Shown: positions 39,701-50,400 of the stretch, in pieces
How positions within the stretch are numbered: position 1 is the first letter of the stretch
Layout of the letters: every line of letters begins with the position of its first letter
Source of the DNA: Helopsaltes ochotensis
Taxonomy: Eukaryota > Chordata > Aves > Passeriformes > Locustellidae
DNA: 64,000 nucleotides
Reading direction: 5' to 3'
Assembly (NCBI GenBank): GCA_013400155.1
Contig: VXBM01000001.1
Span: 4,854,515-4,918,514 of the forward strand
The notes under the pieces: generated by a model
The model's input: only the letters and a program-made list of their open reading frames with translations
The model's database searches: none
What the model was told of the DNA's origin: nothing
Translations under genes and position numbers: made by a program

Positions 39701-41343
39701 ACTTACACACATTTTCACAGAAATTCCACCCTCCTACTTGCTCCCAAATTTATTTTCAATGACACTTTCACTTTTTTGAAATCATATAATTTTATTTAAG
39801 ATTCATTTATTGCTGAGAACTAGCTGTTTGTCAGTATGTTTTTCCTTACACTGGAACATTAGCATCTGAACTTTACAGAAATATCGGCAAAACAAAACAA
39901 AACCAAACCTGTGACCTCCTTACACAACTTGAAATCTCCTTACACATTTGCTTTCTCAGCAAAGAATATTGCCAAAAAAAGTTACCAAAGTCAGATCCAA
40001 TGCTCCTAAGCATAAGCTTCTTAAATAGAAATTAAACAATCAATTTAGGAAGAGTCAGGTATTTCTACTCTCACTTGGAAGTTATGACCATCCTACATCA
40101 TTGGCGTTTTGGAATCACTTCAGTCATTGAATGAAGAAATATTTTCCTTATAGGAAAATTACACAGGCAAGCATGGACAGACTGATTTGCAGAAGCTGAG
40201 GATCTGGCCTTTGCATATCATAATTGGCAACACAAAACAAAAGGGAATTATTCTGCATCCTTTAAAAACACACTGGAATCAGGCCATGGCCATTTGAGAA
40301 GAAAAGATTTGACACTGTCAAATCACGGCCATGTAAATATATGGGTTTGTTAAGTCAGTTCATACAAACAAAGATATGATACATGCTGAACCATGGTGGT
40401 TTCTCTAGAACACACCGACCTGGCTATTCTTAGCCATTCAGTAGACACAAAATAAACATGTTTGCTGAACCACTACAGTGGAAAGTTCAGAACTGAAGTA
40501 AAGCAAAATACAGGATTAAACTGAGAAAATCAAATACATAGTTAGTAACATAGTGTTGATTATATCCACAAATTACAGAGGGTAGGACACTGATTATGTG
40601 ACATGTTTCAATGCAGGTGGAAAGGGTCGAAAATGACCTAGTAACATGGTGATCCACAGCTTTCAAATGTAAGTTTTAATTCTAATATTGGTATCTTACC
40701 TTAAGTGAATCTGGAAGTGCAATTTATTACATTGAAAGAATCTTAACTATGACCAATGAACATCTGTGGCATCATTTGAGAGAGAGTAACAGAACCAGTA
40801 GCCATAAAAAAATCATGAAAAGTCTCTCTCTCTTAATTAGTAATTACAAAGGGATTCATGCAGGGTTGGAAAAACGTTTATGCAATTAGGTCAAATTAAA
40901 GTTTTTGTATCATCTGCTTCAAAAATAGATTCACAGATTTTATTGATTCAAGGGTTTCCTTTTTTGCACGGCTTGCATACCTCAGTTTTGTATGTGTGGG
41001 ACAGTCATATATTTAAAATACTGAAACTTTCCAGTAAGAGTGGTTCAGTGTGCGTTTGGTCCCTTGAAAATGTTGGTATCAACTCCTACACTATTTACAC
41101 ATATGTATATATAACATGTCATTGTTTCTTATTCCAATATCCCAGACAAGCACTGAAATTTCAGAAGCCAAACATACATAATATGCATAAAATAAAAGCA
41201 GCACTCCATAATAAGGAATTGAGCAGCTAAAATTAACAGAAAATACTCATTTTACTTTCTTTCCTTGTTTTTTAACAGAAAATGCTGCTGGAGGTGGAGG
41301 TGGTGGTGAAGAAGGAAAATCCAAAACTTGTGTAGTTTTGTAA
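15307..41343 (+). CDS. PDE6C: Cone cGMP phosphodiesterase 6C, alpha-prime (complete, 22 exons)
   Basis: Catalytic subunit of the cone photoreceptor phosphodiesterase, which hydrolyses cGMP when activated by cone transducin and so closes the CNG channels of the outer segment. The 22 joined exons give 861 residues. Two GAF domains come first: GAF-A (about 75-225) with the NKLNAPEFSKEDE motif and GAF-B (about 256-435) with NRKDGKPFDE, both fitting the NKxnFx3DE signature. The catalytic domain (about 520-800) has the general acid His562, metal ligands His566, His602, Asp603 and Asp723, and the purine-clamp Gln776; spacings match PDE5/6 enzymes. After a charged coiled tail and a Gly run the protein ends CVVL, a CaaX box expected to be geranylgeranylated. 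The ATG at 15307 has A at -3 and G at +4. All exon phases are consistent and no disabling change was seen. PDE6A and PDE6B are excluded by the near-identity to my recollection of chicken PDE6C. Confidence 0.98.
20440..20990 (+). mobile_element. CR1 LINE fragment, sense orientation
   Basis: Clear CR1 sequence, including ggaaagctgcctggcagaaa, ggcccctcactataagaaac and tggatattaggaaacattcc, in CR1 order. It covers the end of the reverse-transcriptase frame and part of the 3' UTR. Stops and frameshifts make it inactive, and it lacks both the 5' end and the usual 3' terminal repeat. Overlapping open frames here are CR1 remnants, not host genes. Confidence 0.93.
23466..23626. repeat. (CCTATA)n hexanucleotide array
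   Basis: A degenerate start (23466-23494) leads into about 22 nearly perfect hexamers. One C is missing near 23560, shifting the register, and there is a single A-to-G change near 23616. Two open frames through it encode only Tyr-Thr and Ile-Pro repeats and are artefacts. Confidence 0.97.
24220..24372 (+). CDS. PDE6C: PDE6C exon 2
   Basis: Residues 161-211, NNHFSDFMDKKTGY to KEDEE. Contains the end of GAF-A with the NKxnFx3DE motif. 153 bases, acceptor ttctttcag, donor gtaaaa. Confidence 0.97.
24479..24568 (+). CDS. PDE6C: PDE6C exon 3
   Basis: Residues 212-241, VFKKYLNFISLMIKNNH to SRKSQ, the linker helix between GAF domains. 90 bases, acceptor atttttag, donor gtataa. Confidence 0.96.
24800..24940 (+). 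CDS. PDE6C: PDE6C exon 4
   Basis: Residues 242-288, MLLWSANKVFEELTDIERQ to DMTKEK, start of GAF-B. 141 bases. The acceptor (ttgttgtaaatag) has a weak pyrimidine tract; donor gtaaca. Confidence 0.96.
25437..25511 (+). CDS. PDE6C: PDE6C exon 5
   Basis: Residues 289-313, EFYDEWPIRLGEAEPY to PDGR. 75 bases, acceptor ttttctcag, donor gtgagg. Confidence 0.96.
25600..25664 (+). CDS. PDE6C: PDE6C exon 6
   Basis: Residues 314-334 plus two bases of codon 335, EVNFYKIIDYLLHGQEEIKVI. 65 bases, donor gtgagt; intron 5 is only 88 bases. Confidence 0.96.
25771..25837 (+). CDS. PDE6C: PDE6C exon 7
   Basis: Completes Pro335 and runs to residue 357, SPPADHWCLVSGLPTYVAEN then GL. 67 bases, acceptor ctctcaaaag, donor gtaagt. 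Confidence 0.96.
25926..25961. repeat. Three tandem 12-base units
   Basis: Three exact copies of aaaaccatctac in PDE6C intron 7. Confidence 0.9.
26589..26636 (+). CDS. PDE6C: PDE6C exon 8
   Basis: Residues 358-373, ICNMMNAPADEYFTFQ. 48 bases, the shortest internal exon, acceptor acgctgcag, donor gtaaat. Confidence 0.96.
26844..26993 (+). CDS. PDE6C: PDE6C exon 9
   Basis: Residues 374-423, KGPVDESGWVVKNVLSLP to DEQITE, with the GAF-B NRKDGKPFDE motif. 150 bases, acceptor tttcctacag, donor gtaagc. Confidence 0.97.
27390..27480 (+). repeat. Possible MIR-like ancient SINE relic
   Basis: The segment resembling cctcgaagtcctgtatataaaatgggaatattaat follows the MIR core pattern (cctcagtttcctcat...taaaatgggga). 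It is weak and from memory only. Confidence 0.35.
27679..27822 (+). CDS. PDE6C: PDE6C exon 10
   Basis: Residues 424-471, TLTQFLGWSVLNTDTYDKM to VESIL, the helix linking GAF-B to the catalytic domain. 144 bases, acceptor ttgttgcag, donor gtaagt. Confidence 0.97.
27907..27975 (+). CDS. PDE6C: PDE6C exon 11
   Basis: Residues 472-494, KYKEKLNAKSLDECDQ to LIRIL. 69 bases, acceptor ttggttttag, donor gtaagt; intron 10 is 84 bases. Confidence 0.96.
27976..30126 (+). other. PDE6C: PDE6C intron 11
   Basis: A 2.15 kb intron without a supported gene. It contains a perfect 15-base inverted repeat at 29261-29313. Confidence 0.75.
29261..29313. repeat. Inverted repeat, 15-base perfect arms
   Basis: Arms 29261-29275 and 29299-29313 are exact reverse complements with a 23-base loop; the loop has a further ctgg/ccag pairing. 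Could be a hairpin RNA, a tiny MITE remnant, or chance. Confidence 0.85.
30127..30273 (+). CDS. PDE6C: PDE6C exon 12
   Basis: Residues 495-543, KEELPDPKDLELYEFRFSD to KVPAE, entering the catalytic domain. 147 bases, acceptor tcctaacag. The donor reads gtctgg, with only the GT matching consensus. Confidence 0.94.
30648..30755 (+). CDS. PDE6C: PDE6C exon 13
   Basis: Residues 544-579. Holds the YHNWRHGFNVGQT signature with general acid His562 and metal ligand His566. 108 bases, acceptor cccaatag, donor gtaata; intron 13 is 104 bases. Confidence 0.97.
30860..30969 (+). CDS. PDE6C: PDE6C exon 14
   Basis: Residues 580-615 plus two bases of codon 616. Contains FCHDIDHRGTNN with metal ligands His602 and Asp603. 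110 bases, acceptor cttttacag, donor gtaagt. Confidence 0.97.
30970..32999 (+). other. PDE6C: PDE6C intron 14
   Basis: A 2.0 kb intron. An open frame of 127 codons at 32141-32524 shows no recognisable domain and no codon signal that I can defend. Confidence 0.7.
33000..33087 (+). CDS. PDE6C: PDE6C exon 15
   Basis: Completes Lys616 and runs to residue 645, SAAPLAKLHGSSILERHH to LLQDE. 88 bases, acceptor tttcctcag, donor gtatgt. Confidence 0.97.
33385..33430. repeat. (ATCT)n/(AT)n microsatellite
   Basis: About six ATCT units followed by an AT run in PDE6C intron 15, ending about 50 bases before the CpG-rich block. Confidence 0.9.
33480..33795. other. Isolated CpG-rich block in PDE6C intron 15
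   Basis: About 315 bases of very GC-rich DNA with roughly 16 CpG sites, sharply bounded by AT-rich intron. Open frames cross it on both strands (for example plus 33472-33822) but encode Pro/Ala/Arg-rich sequence of no recognisable family, as expected from base composition. It could be an orphan CpG island, an alternative promoter, or an unrecognised GC-rich insertion. Confidence 0.6.
34514..34614 (+). CDS. PDE6C: PDE6C exon 16
   Basis: Residues 646-678 plus two bases, SLNIFQNLNKRQYETVLHL to IIATDLALYF. 101 bases, acceptor caccttgcag, donor gtaagt. Confidence 0.97.
35712..35819 (+). CDS. PDE6C: PDE6C exon 17
   Basis: Completes Lys679, then KRTMFQKIVDAIEKMETEE to KKEVI and two bases of Met715. 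108 bases, acceptor tttcaacag, donor gtaggt. Confidence 0.96.
36068..36350 (-). mobile_element. CR1 LINE 3' fragment, antisense
   Basis: Reads as the reverse complement of a CR1 3' end: tagggacctctggagatcat then cctgtccaacccctctcccc, continuing to the ctggtaccatcctcctgacacc side. It fills half of the 569-base intron 17. Truncated and inactive. Confidence 0.85.
36389..36452 (+). CDS. PDE6C: PDE6C exon 18
   Basis: Completes Met715 and ends at residue 736, AMMMTGCDLSAITKPWEVQ then SK; Asp723 is the fourth metal ligand. 64 bases, acceptor gttttcaaag, donor gtatgt. A CR1 fragment ends about 40 bases before this acceptor. Confidence 0.96.
37215..37289 (+). CDS. PDE6C: PDE6C exon 19
   Basis: Residues 737-761, VALMVANEFWEQGDLERT to QQQPI. 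75 bases, acceptor ctattcag, donor gtaagt. Confidence 0.97.
37434..37517 (+). CDS. PDE6C: PDE6C exon 20
   Basis: Residues 762-789, PMMDRNKGDELPKLQVGF to TFVYK. Gln776 is the conserved purine-selective glutamine. 84 bases, acceptor tctgttctag, donor gtaaga. Confidence 0.97.
38374..38527 (+). CDS. PDE6C: PDE6C exon 21
   Basis: Residues 790-840 plus one base, EFSRFHKEITPMFDGLQNN to the Lys/Glu-rich EEQKKKEEEAAAQK. 154 bases, acceptor gcttgtacag, donor gttaag. Confidence 0.95.
38584..38601. repeat. (TC)n microsatellite
   Basis: Nine TC units just after PDE6C exon 21. Confidence 0.9.
39440..39535 (-). repeat. Possible MIR/L2-like relic
   Basis: The order 'aaggccactcagcaagttac' followed by 'tgtgaactagttattgg' resembles the reverse-strand MIR core (aaggtcacacagctagtaag...). 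Weak match from memory. Confidence 0.3.
41279..41343 (+). CDS. PDE6C: PDE6C exon 22, coding part (prenylation tail and stop)
   Basis: Completes Glu841, then NAAGGGGGGEEGKSKTCVVL and TAA. CVVL is a CaaX box ending in Leu, the geranylgeranylation type expected of cone PDE alpha-prime. The acceptor is tttttaacag, 2.75 kb after exon 21. Confidence 0.96.
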
Positions 41344-42560
41344 TTCTTTGTCTCAGACACTGTTCCTGCTACAAGAAAAGACATCTAGAAAGAACTTCAA
41401 TGAGCCCCAGTGGATTTCTGCTTTGCATAGAATAGTATAGATCAACCTCTTAATCCTCTTAAACACTTGCCATTTGTTGGAAATAATTTTTAATGGATTA
41501 AAAAAACAGTTACCATTAAAAACTGGAAAAAATAATGGTGCAAAATGAGTTAACTGTGTGCTCTAGGTACTTTTTCATGTCACTCAATTTATATACAGTG
41601 CTTTTATTAAAATATGTAACTTCTACACACTGTCAAGAAAAGTATAAATAATTTTGACAGATGTTATATGAAATTACTGAATGAAATCTAAGATGTAAAA
41701 TTCAAACAAAAATTTGCAATATTTTTAACTTGAATATTTAGATTTTTATATTATGTGTATTTCCCTAATCTGCCATTTTCCTTTATTTTCAATACTATAT
41801 AAAGTCCTAGAAAAAACCATTTCTTTCACTTGAGGAATGCATAACATAATTCTCTTGCTCTTATCTATAAAAAGCAAGCCCATGGTATACTATATTTTTT
41901 CCAAAATTACCAGTGATAAATCTGTAAATTGTAGCCATTGTAGCCTTTTGATCGTATGCAAATGGCTCTCCCACAGTTCCTAAAATGATCAGCTTTTATT
42001 GTAAAAATATAAAATAGCTGACCACAAACATCGTACTTTACACACAAGTAAAGTTTACTAAGATACACCAGCATATCTACAGCAGGGTCTGCATTCAAGG
42101 GCATTTTAAAAGGCTCATGTATTCCCAGTGCATCTCTTTCAAAATGCAGTAAATTAAAGTATTTGAAAACCAATTAATTGGCACCAATTTAATCTTTAAT
42201 CTTGAGGTAGAGCAAAGTAGAAGTAAAGCACATCAAAAATCCCATTACCTGTCTTTCTACAACCAAGTAGACAGACTGCACACAAACTAGCTCTTCATGA
42301 ACACTGATCTTCCTCCCCAAACCCTCAGAACAAGTCCACTCCATAGCTTCCACTCAGGAAGGCAGCTCCTCCTGTGGATGGAGGAAGGCAAATGGTCACT
42401 CTGTTAGGCACAGACCTGAGTATTCACTGGAACCAGTTTCAAATCTAAGGAGATGGATGTCAAAAGCAAGTCCCGCAATAGAGAAATTCAACATTCAGAC
42501 TGAATCCTGCCACTTTTCCTGCTCCTGTAAATAAAGCAGACCCACGCTTTTTTTTTTCCT
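41344..42560 (+). other. PDE6C: PDE6C 3' untranslated region (end estimated)
   Basis: Plus-strand sequence after the stop. An AATAAA at 42530-42535 is a plausible poly(A) signal; an ATTAAA near 41605 could give a shorter form. The true end is not determinable from sequence. Confidence 0.35.
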
Positions 42561-44404
42561 CTGAAGGACTCTCTATGTCCACATGGAAGGGAGAATGAGC
42601 AATTTGCTCTTTACAAACCCTTCTAAGAATGCTCTATGAACAGAGATACTGTGTATATTTATCACTCAAAATTAAAGGAATCCACAGAAAAACTCCAAAC
42701 ACTTACAACATTGACTCATAAATGGGCCAAATATTTTATGCAAACAGTTATGACATAAAACTGGGTATCGTGTTATTTTCTGTATTAAATGTCACTATTA
42801 AAGAAACCCATTTCAAGGTTGTTTGATAATGTAATTTTATTCAAACTGTATTAAATTATGTATTTAATATGTATAGTGTAACTTTTTGTAACTGTATTTT
42901 AAAGACCCAAAGAGAAGCTAGTTATTCAGAACGCATCCTTAATATACAATACTTGAAGCAACAAATATAGCAACACAGTTGACAGAAACCCCTTTGGGCA
43001 AGTTGCACATGTTTAAGCAGATTGCTGCAGATTGGATTTGACTCTCAGCCAAGTTCGCAAGACACAAGATGACAGAGAATTAACCTTTAAATCCACCTTC
43101 TTACCTAAAGAAGCCTTCATGCAAGGATACTTTTATTTCTTATTCAAGGACGCCCTAAATATGTCCTTGTACTGTCATTTATTATTTAAGTACAAAATGT
43201 TTAAAATGTAATTATGTTAAGTAATACTTGTAAATAGAGTTCTCAACTTCTTCATATGAGTGCATGTGAAATGTTCATAAATACATTAAAACCATCTCTG
43301 CTGTTACATTGTCCACATTAAATACTTACTAGAAATACTTTCTATACCTACAGTGGGAAGTACTTATCAAAAATTTATTTTATACAACATTAACTTTCTC
43401 AGATTAACATGAAAACTTAATTTTAAGAAGTCTGACCTTCATATCCACAGTAATTTTCACCAGACAGAAAATATATAGGCATAGTACCTATTTATATTTC
43501 TTTGGAAACATGACTGAATGAATGTTTAAAGATGTGCCGCAACTCAAAGAAGAAAATGAATCCAGTAAGTTTCTCAAGCAAGATACACGCTTTATTTGTG
43601 TATTTAGGATTACACGTGAAAGAAGGATTAACGTTCAATCAACGGAAAGGAGATCAGAGGGCAACAGATAACATAAAAGTCACGTACATCTCTAGAAGAA
43701 AGCCACGTTATTTTTTACACCAAAAATTTCACCAACCAACCAATTTTTTATACCTGGAATTGTAAGACACATCACTTTACAACTACAATTTAAAAGAAAG
43801 TCACAATAAATGGAACTTTTTAAAGGAGTAGGAGAGATTTCAGATATGGTTTACTTAATTCAAGTAGAACACATATTTGACAAAATTTGAACTTCTCCAT
43901 TAGCATTTGAAAATATTTACAGAGACTAGTACCCAAATACTGAAGTCTAAGTAACCAATAAATTTAAGGCTATTAATTCTTGTTTAATAAATTAAAAATA
44001 TAAATATATTAAAGTGTATGGCTTTAAACTTCTCATAGAATCTTACAAAATGCTCCTTTACAGAAATCTGGCAATAACTGAAATTTGGGATAAAATAAAA
44101 GCAGTGAACTTCCTTGTTGTAATGTTAATAAACTCTATTCTTGTTTAAGTTTGGGTGCCATATATATTTTGCACTGAACTTAAAAAATTATCTCTCTTGT
44201 TTGAAGAGTATACAACCTACTACAAGAAACATAGAGTTTTTAGATTTGAAGCCTTCTACAAAGACAATCCAGCCAAATGGTCCATATGAGTGACTGTAGA
44301 AAACGTATGCTGGCAGACAGAGGTCTCTGGAAAATTACGACTGGATTTCCAGACTTCCATCTTGACAACTCATGAAGAAGATCAGCCTATATCAATTGCA
44401 AGTT
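42561..44404. other. 3' ends of PDE6C and FRA10AC1 (convergent)
   Basis: Sequence between the two convergent genes. Candidate minus-strand poly(A) signals for FRA10AC1 (AATAAA as tttatt on plus) occur at 43596-43591 and 43379-43374; plus-strand AATAAA also occurs in this AT-rich stretch. No coding sequence is supported. Confidence 0.5.
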
Positions 44405-44447
44405 TTAGAGAAATAAGTCTTGAAAATACTCATCAAACTCCTCTTTC
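44405..44447 (-). CDS. FRA10AC1: FRA10AC1 exon 14, coding part with stop
   Basis: Completes Arg305, then KEEFDEYFQDLFL and TAA at 44407-44405. Acceptor gttgttacag. The C-terminus matches the human protein's FDEYFQDLFL. Confidence 0.95.
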
Positions 44448-47400
44448 CTGTAACAACAAAAAATAAAAGTCAGAAAGTTCTGCTCTGAATTTGTACCTAG
44501 GAGATAATTTCTGTATGGAAAAAGTTTTAGCAAACTTCTGATTAGAATTGTAGAAGGTATAGATAATTGTGACTTATTCCCTACATTCCAATATCCTTCA
44601 CATTTCCCTGTGTAAGGTGACTCTTAGGACCTACTGCTAAGATAATTAATGGTACAGTAGGGGATAAGGCAGCAGTGGTATGGTAGCATCTTAGCAAAGG
44701 TTTTCCTCAAGAGTTGTATATGTCTTCTCTTTACAAACGCATTTTTAGGTTCACTGCATGGAAAGAGATTTGACATAACTTCTTATGTGTGAGTACTCAT
44801 TGAAACACTCGGAACAACTCTGTCTTTGCAATTCTGGATGGATCCTGTACGTTTCAGTAGGTGCAAGTTCACTACTTCAAACTAACCGTGATTTTTCATT
44901 TGCTTCTCGTCGAGGACCTTTCCAAAAGTCAGCTTTTGAAGGGCCATCTTCTGTATTGCTGTTATCTGAATCTGTTGAAAATTTAAAAATGTTTATGAAA
45001 TAAATTTTTAAATAATCTTTTTTTTTAATTAGATGGTATATTGCTAGAAGCAATGTTTAATTGCAACCATGAGAATAAACAGAACACTTTGCATACAGTG
45101 AAAATGAAAATGTTTTGCAATGTTAATTAGTATAGTATCAAGAAGATTCTTAGGTATCACACACCAATGTTTTGGTCAAACCTAACAACAATTATGTCAA
45201 AACAATGATCTTGACACAACAGTAACATAGCATTTTTCTCCCTAAAAATAAATAATTACAAACCCAGAATTACAACACAGTTTGAATTTATGATATTAGA
45301 TGAATCCATTACCTTACTTAAATGATAGCTCCTATCAATTGTGACGTATCAGTGAAATTGCAAGAAAACATGGATTACTGGATAACTATTGCATATTACT
45401 ACACAGGAATTTCATATCAGAAGTACCCCCACCCCCTCCTAATTCTTCCAATAATTTTCCTGACAAAAACAATACTTTGGGTATGGTGCAAATAATAAGA
45501 AAACTGCTTCAGGTCTTCCTGTATCTAACTGGGAAAGCTAGGGGATAAGGACATTCCAAAAAATATATAGCAGAGCAGAGCAATCAGTGAAAACGGTCAA
45601 TCACTTCTAGACAGTCTGCCACAAGAATTGGCATGACCAGGAGATGGGGTCTGTTTCACAAAAAAAGAAACTGGAGACTGGAATCACTGAGATACAAGCA
45701 ATGACTAAGGAGTCACTGAATGCATCCACCTGCAACAAGTAGGTCTCTGCAGTACTATAGGTGGTAGTTGGAAAAAACATTAATTGAAGCCTAGGATTTA
45801 TTTCAAGTCTTTTTTTTTTTTTGAGCAGAATACATATAAGTATAACTCCTTGAAGAAAAATACAGCTATTATTATATCAGGAAAGCACTATCTTTACACA
45901 GTGTAGACTACACAGCATGAAATTATTAACTACATACCTATTTTTACACTCTCTGCTCTCTTTTGGAACAACCTGACATCTCATTTTTCTGGTTATTTCC
46001 ATTCTGTTATCTGCCCACATTTTTATTTTTTGATCAAACAATTTCCTCCTTAAAGTTCTCTACACTTTTTCTGCAAGATATGTAAGTCATTCATTCGAAC
46101 TTCTGTATTTCTGTTTGTTTCAGAGAGCATTCTTATCATATAAAATATTAAAACAGATAGCTAATAAAACTAAGATCAGTGACAACTGTCTATGATATTA
46201 TACAATTTATTACAAAAATATAAAGGTTATTAAAATCCCTTTACCTTTATCAGAACTATCTGAATCATCTGAAGAAACCTGATCTGTAAAGAAACACCAA
46301 AATATAAAAAGAACAATAAGCTTCTCTTGGTTTTATCTGTTATCTTAAATTGCTTACAAAGGTATTTCTATCACAATTTATTACACTAAACATGTGCAAA
46401 TGCATGCACACACCGCATTCAAAGAAAGAATGCAAACACTGAAATAAAAGGATTTTTTTGCATGAGTGCAAAGGTCATCAGTTTGAGCCTAATTATGTCA
46501 ACCCAAGATCTCTGGTGTACAAAGGTTATCTAACATTTCCAAAAGGATTTCAACCCCAAAGCCACATAGAATGAAATATCTCACAACTCTTTCTACTATG
46601 CAACATCCAATGCTGGCACAAATTTCCCTTGCAGCGCATGCTTTTCAAAAGGCTATCCATCTCTGTTAAATATAAGAAATTTATCTCTTTTCTGCAGCTA
46701 GAAAATTTTACCTAGGAAATTTACCTTTTTGACTACCTGTGTTGCAGTCAAGAAAGGTACATATCTGTATGTATAACTAAATGTATTTATACATAATTAT
46801 ATGTCTCTACCTATGCAGCTGTAGCAAAACTAAGGTTCAACTAACCTATCTGAGTATTTTAACAACTGAAGTTTTAAAGTTTAAATTTACCTTTATGGGT
46901 CTTTTTTTTGGACTTCTTTTTTGCTGAACAAGATAATTTTGTCTTCTTGGTTTTTGGCTCTTTGGAGTTCTGTGCAGCTGTGCCTCTTTTCTTGCATGTT
47001 TTGACTTCTTTCCTCCTTTAAAAAAGATGAATGTACACCTCCTCTATTATATGTACTTCTTATGCAACAGTAAATCTGATTTAATTGAGTCAAATGTGTC
47101 ATTTTTTCAGACAACTATCAGTAGTTAAACTGAAAAAAACTGATTCAGTTAAAAAAAGTGCTATTAGAACCAGAAGAAAAATAATCACTGGGCTGAAATT
47201 AAGGAAATGAAACTTCTGTAGTGGTAGGGATGGAATTCTTCCAGTCTGAGGGTTTCTGTGCTGTCATTAGCACAGTATCTTAACCCTCAACAGTGACAAG
47301 TCAGTGGCTTTATAAGAACTCCGGAATATTTATGCTATTTCAGGATAAATAAAGTTCCTAAAATCATCTCACTGAAGTTTTGTCCCTGTGTGCTGTTCAT

Positions 47401-50400
47401 CACATTTGTAACTTATCAATAATTCAGTCCCCATTATTTTCAAAATATTTCATTACCGGTGATGGAAGTTTAGTTTGTGGGAACATTCTGGACATAGTCC
47501 TGAAAAAGAGAAAATGAGAACATTGCAGCCAAGAATCTGATAAGCATAACTACCAAAACTACAAAACTAGTTAGAACCAGATCTTTCAGTATCAGTAGCT
47601 TTTCCTTCAAAACACTAGTTACTATGTAATTGCAGTCAGGATTGAAAAAATACATGACGAAAACCCAGATGCAAACCCAGATTTTACTAAATGTGAAGGA
47701 CGACCACAAGTTTAGCACTGGCAGCTCTTTTTTGTAAGAAAACACAAATATTTGAAATAAAATCAGTAGAGCTGAAGATGTGCAAGAAGTTGTCTTGTCC
47801 AAAGACCTAAGGACTTCTAAGCTAAGTATCTGAATGAGCAATGACAATGCTGAAATTCTCTTTGCAATGCAGTATTGTTCATTAAAACTAGAAATGCTTC
47901 TATATAGAACAGCCTATAGCCAATTATTCTGATTTTATAAAATGGTAATTGTAAAAAATAAAGTTCTTAATCTGTAACAACTTTGTCATATATAATGATA
48001 ACAGCTGTTCTCTCTAAATCAAGAGCACCATACTACTACCTGTGATTAATTCAACAAAATGGTCTCCTATTCCGCATTTGTCATGAACTCATATTATTAT
48101 CATTGGGTCTCACTCAATACCATTCAAAGTACAAGATACTTGTCTTCTTGTAAGTGTACATATCCAAGAAGGGCTGACTTACTCAATTTCACGAGTGCAT
48201 TCCTCTTTTCACCATGTTCAACGTAACCAAAATTCACCTCCCAGCTCTTCAGGCCTTCATTCTCATCACAGTGCTTATTTCCACAGGAGAACTGACCTGT
48301 AAAGAGTCAAACCCAGCAAACCCTGCTTCAATGATTAACATGAATAGATACAGGGTTGTTATTTCCAGTTCTGCTCAGTTTTTGCTTTTCATTTTCCATT
48401 TCTTTGAAATAAAAAACCCCCACAAATCTAAAAATAACATCTAGACTAAGGGAACAACAGGGAACAACAAAGCAATCAATCATACTTGTCCAATATTGCC
48501 TATTTGTGTCATATTTGCAAAGGAAAAACTGTTTTGAAATGTATGGATGAAGGTGTACATTATGAAATAAGCCTAATATGAACTCTGAAAAAAATGAATG
48601 CCACTAGGATACATCCTATACCTTAAATAGTATTTAGGGTATATCATTACTTAGCAGAGGATGATGGATCAGAAGTTGTGATTCTGATATGCATCTTTAA
48701 TGATATCAAACCATTCAAAGTATCACGTTTGTACAATAGGAAGATGCCGAAATGCTTTTTACATAACTAGTCTACCTGATATATTTTCATTTAAGAAAAG
48801 GAAATCAACTTTGTGAGAAATGCTATTGTCGGTTTTAAAAGCTTCCTTTGGTTTATTATGTGAAAGTAAAACTGATTTTAAAACAGATCTGCACATAATC
48901 AATTTTGTTTACACCACTAACATCCCAATATTGCAGTAACAAAGATACATGCATTCCCCTTTGCAGAAGACTGATTTGTAGGCAGAGCAGCAGAAAGGAT
49001 GTGTATTAATAGCCTCACAAGCAGGACTGTTGGTGAACGATTAACCTCAGAAAATTCTGCTTAAGCAGCTAACTAATGGATTGGCAGTGTCCTCAGATAC
49101 TTCAGTTCTGTAATGATACACCACTTGCAATGAAAACATTTGAAGTAAAAAACCCCCCTGAACTCTTATTAAAAAAGCAAGTTTCAAATCAATATACATT
49201 AAGTAGTTTAACCCTGTATAAGGTATGGCTATCAGCACCCTGTGTCATAGCAATCTCCAATATGACCTCCTTTCAAAACACTTATGGCAAAGACTGGAAA
49301 GAAAAGAAGCCGAAGAAATAATTTGGCATTTACAATTAGTATATACAACTGTCACCTCTTCTTTCACTTATCTTTGTGACCATTCAAAGACAGCCACCAA
49401 ATGCAAAGCAACCAACTGTGAGTACTCCATTCCTGCACTCCCTTGTTACCATCCCCAAACCTAAGTAACAGTGCATCGTCAGTGGTTCTCATCACCACTG
49501 CACAGACACATCAGTGCATACCATAAGGACATACAATGCTAACGCTAATTATCAGACAGGTAGCTATCCATGGGTCATTACATTTAATTAAAGCAATTTA
49601 TATGGCTGATTTATATTTTAAAATTGCTTATTTAAATACTTTGAAATAAAAGACCCAAGGCTTTTTTTAAAGGATTGTGTTTGGAACCGCACCTGGAGAG
49701 AGCGTCCGACATCCACCAGAGAGTTGGGTTCTCGCGCCTCCCAGTGGTGAAAGAGCGGATTTGTTTCACTCTCATATTCTAATTGCTCGCTATTCATTAG
49801 GATTCTATTAAAAAGCTTGAAATGTGTAATTCTGCACTTTCTTCCACATTTTAAAATAAGGAATACCACATATTAAACTTAAAAAGCTGTAACTTTCCTC
49901 CCATGAAGGCATAAAAATAATTTACTTCTCATTCCATTTTCATTATCTTGTTAAAGTATTCAATAAAGCATTTTTTTGTCAAATGTAACTATCTATTAAT
50001 ATAATGCATAGTCCTGAATATAACATATGACTACAACTACTTTTAGAGGCTTTAATATTTACAGTTTAAATATCTCCACCATTAATGTTGATGCTTTCTA
50101 CTCTGAAATGCTAATTTTTTAAAAAAATCATAGATTCATTTCTAACTTTTTGAAATACATTACCTAATACAGCTGTTTACAGAATACTGCTGTTTAAAGA
50201 ACTGCAACTGAGTGAAACTGATCAGCAGTACAATGCCATGCAATTTTCTGGCATGTGCACCCATGACTTCTGAAAACCACAAGTGTATGAGGATCCACCC
50301 CAGGAACAGTAATACCTCATTCACCTAACTTTCTTACTTTTTCAGCAAGTTGAAGAAGCCCAAGAACCTCAGCCATGGAACGAGGACCACTGTGCAAAGT

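Larger units (their letters stand above)
38528..41278 (+). other. PDE6C: PDE6C intron 21
   Basis: A 2.75 kb intron with a TC run at its start and a possible MIR relic near 39440-39535. No gene is supported. Confidence 0.75.

Noticed and set aside
47470..47847. 125-codon minus-strand frame overlapping FRA10AC1 exon 10
   Set aside because: Intron read-through in a frame different from, or extending beyond, the conserved 43-base exon.
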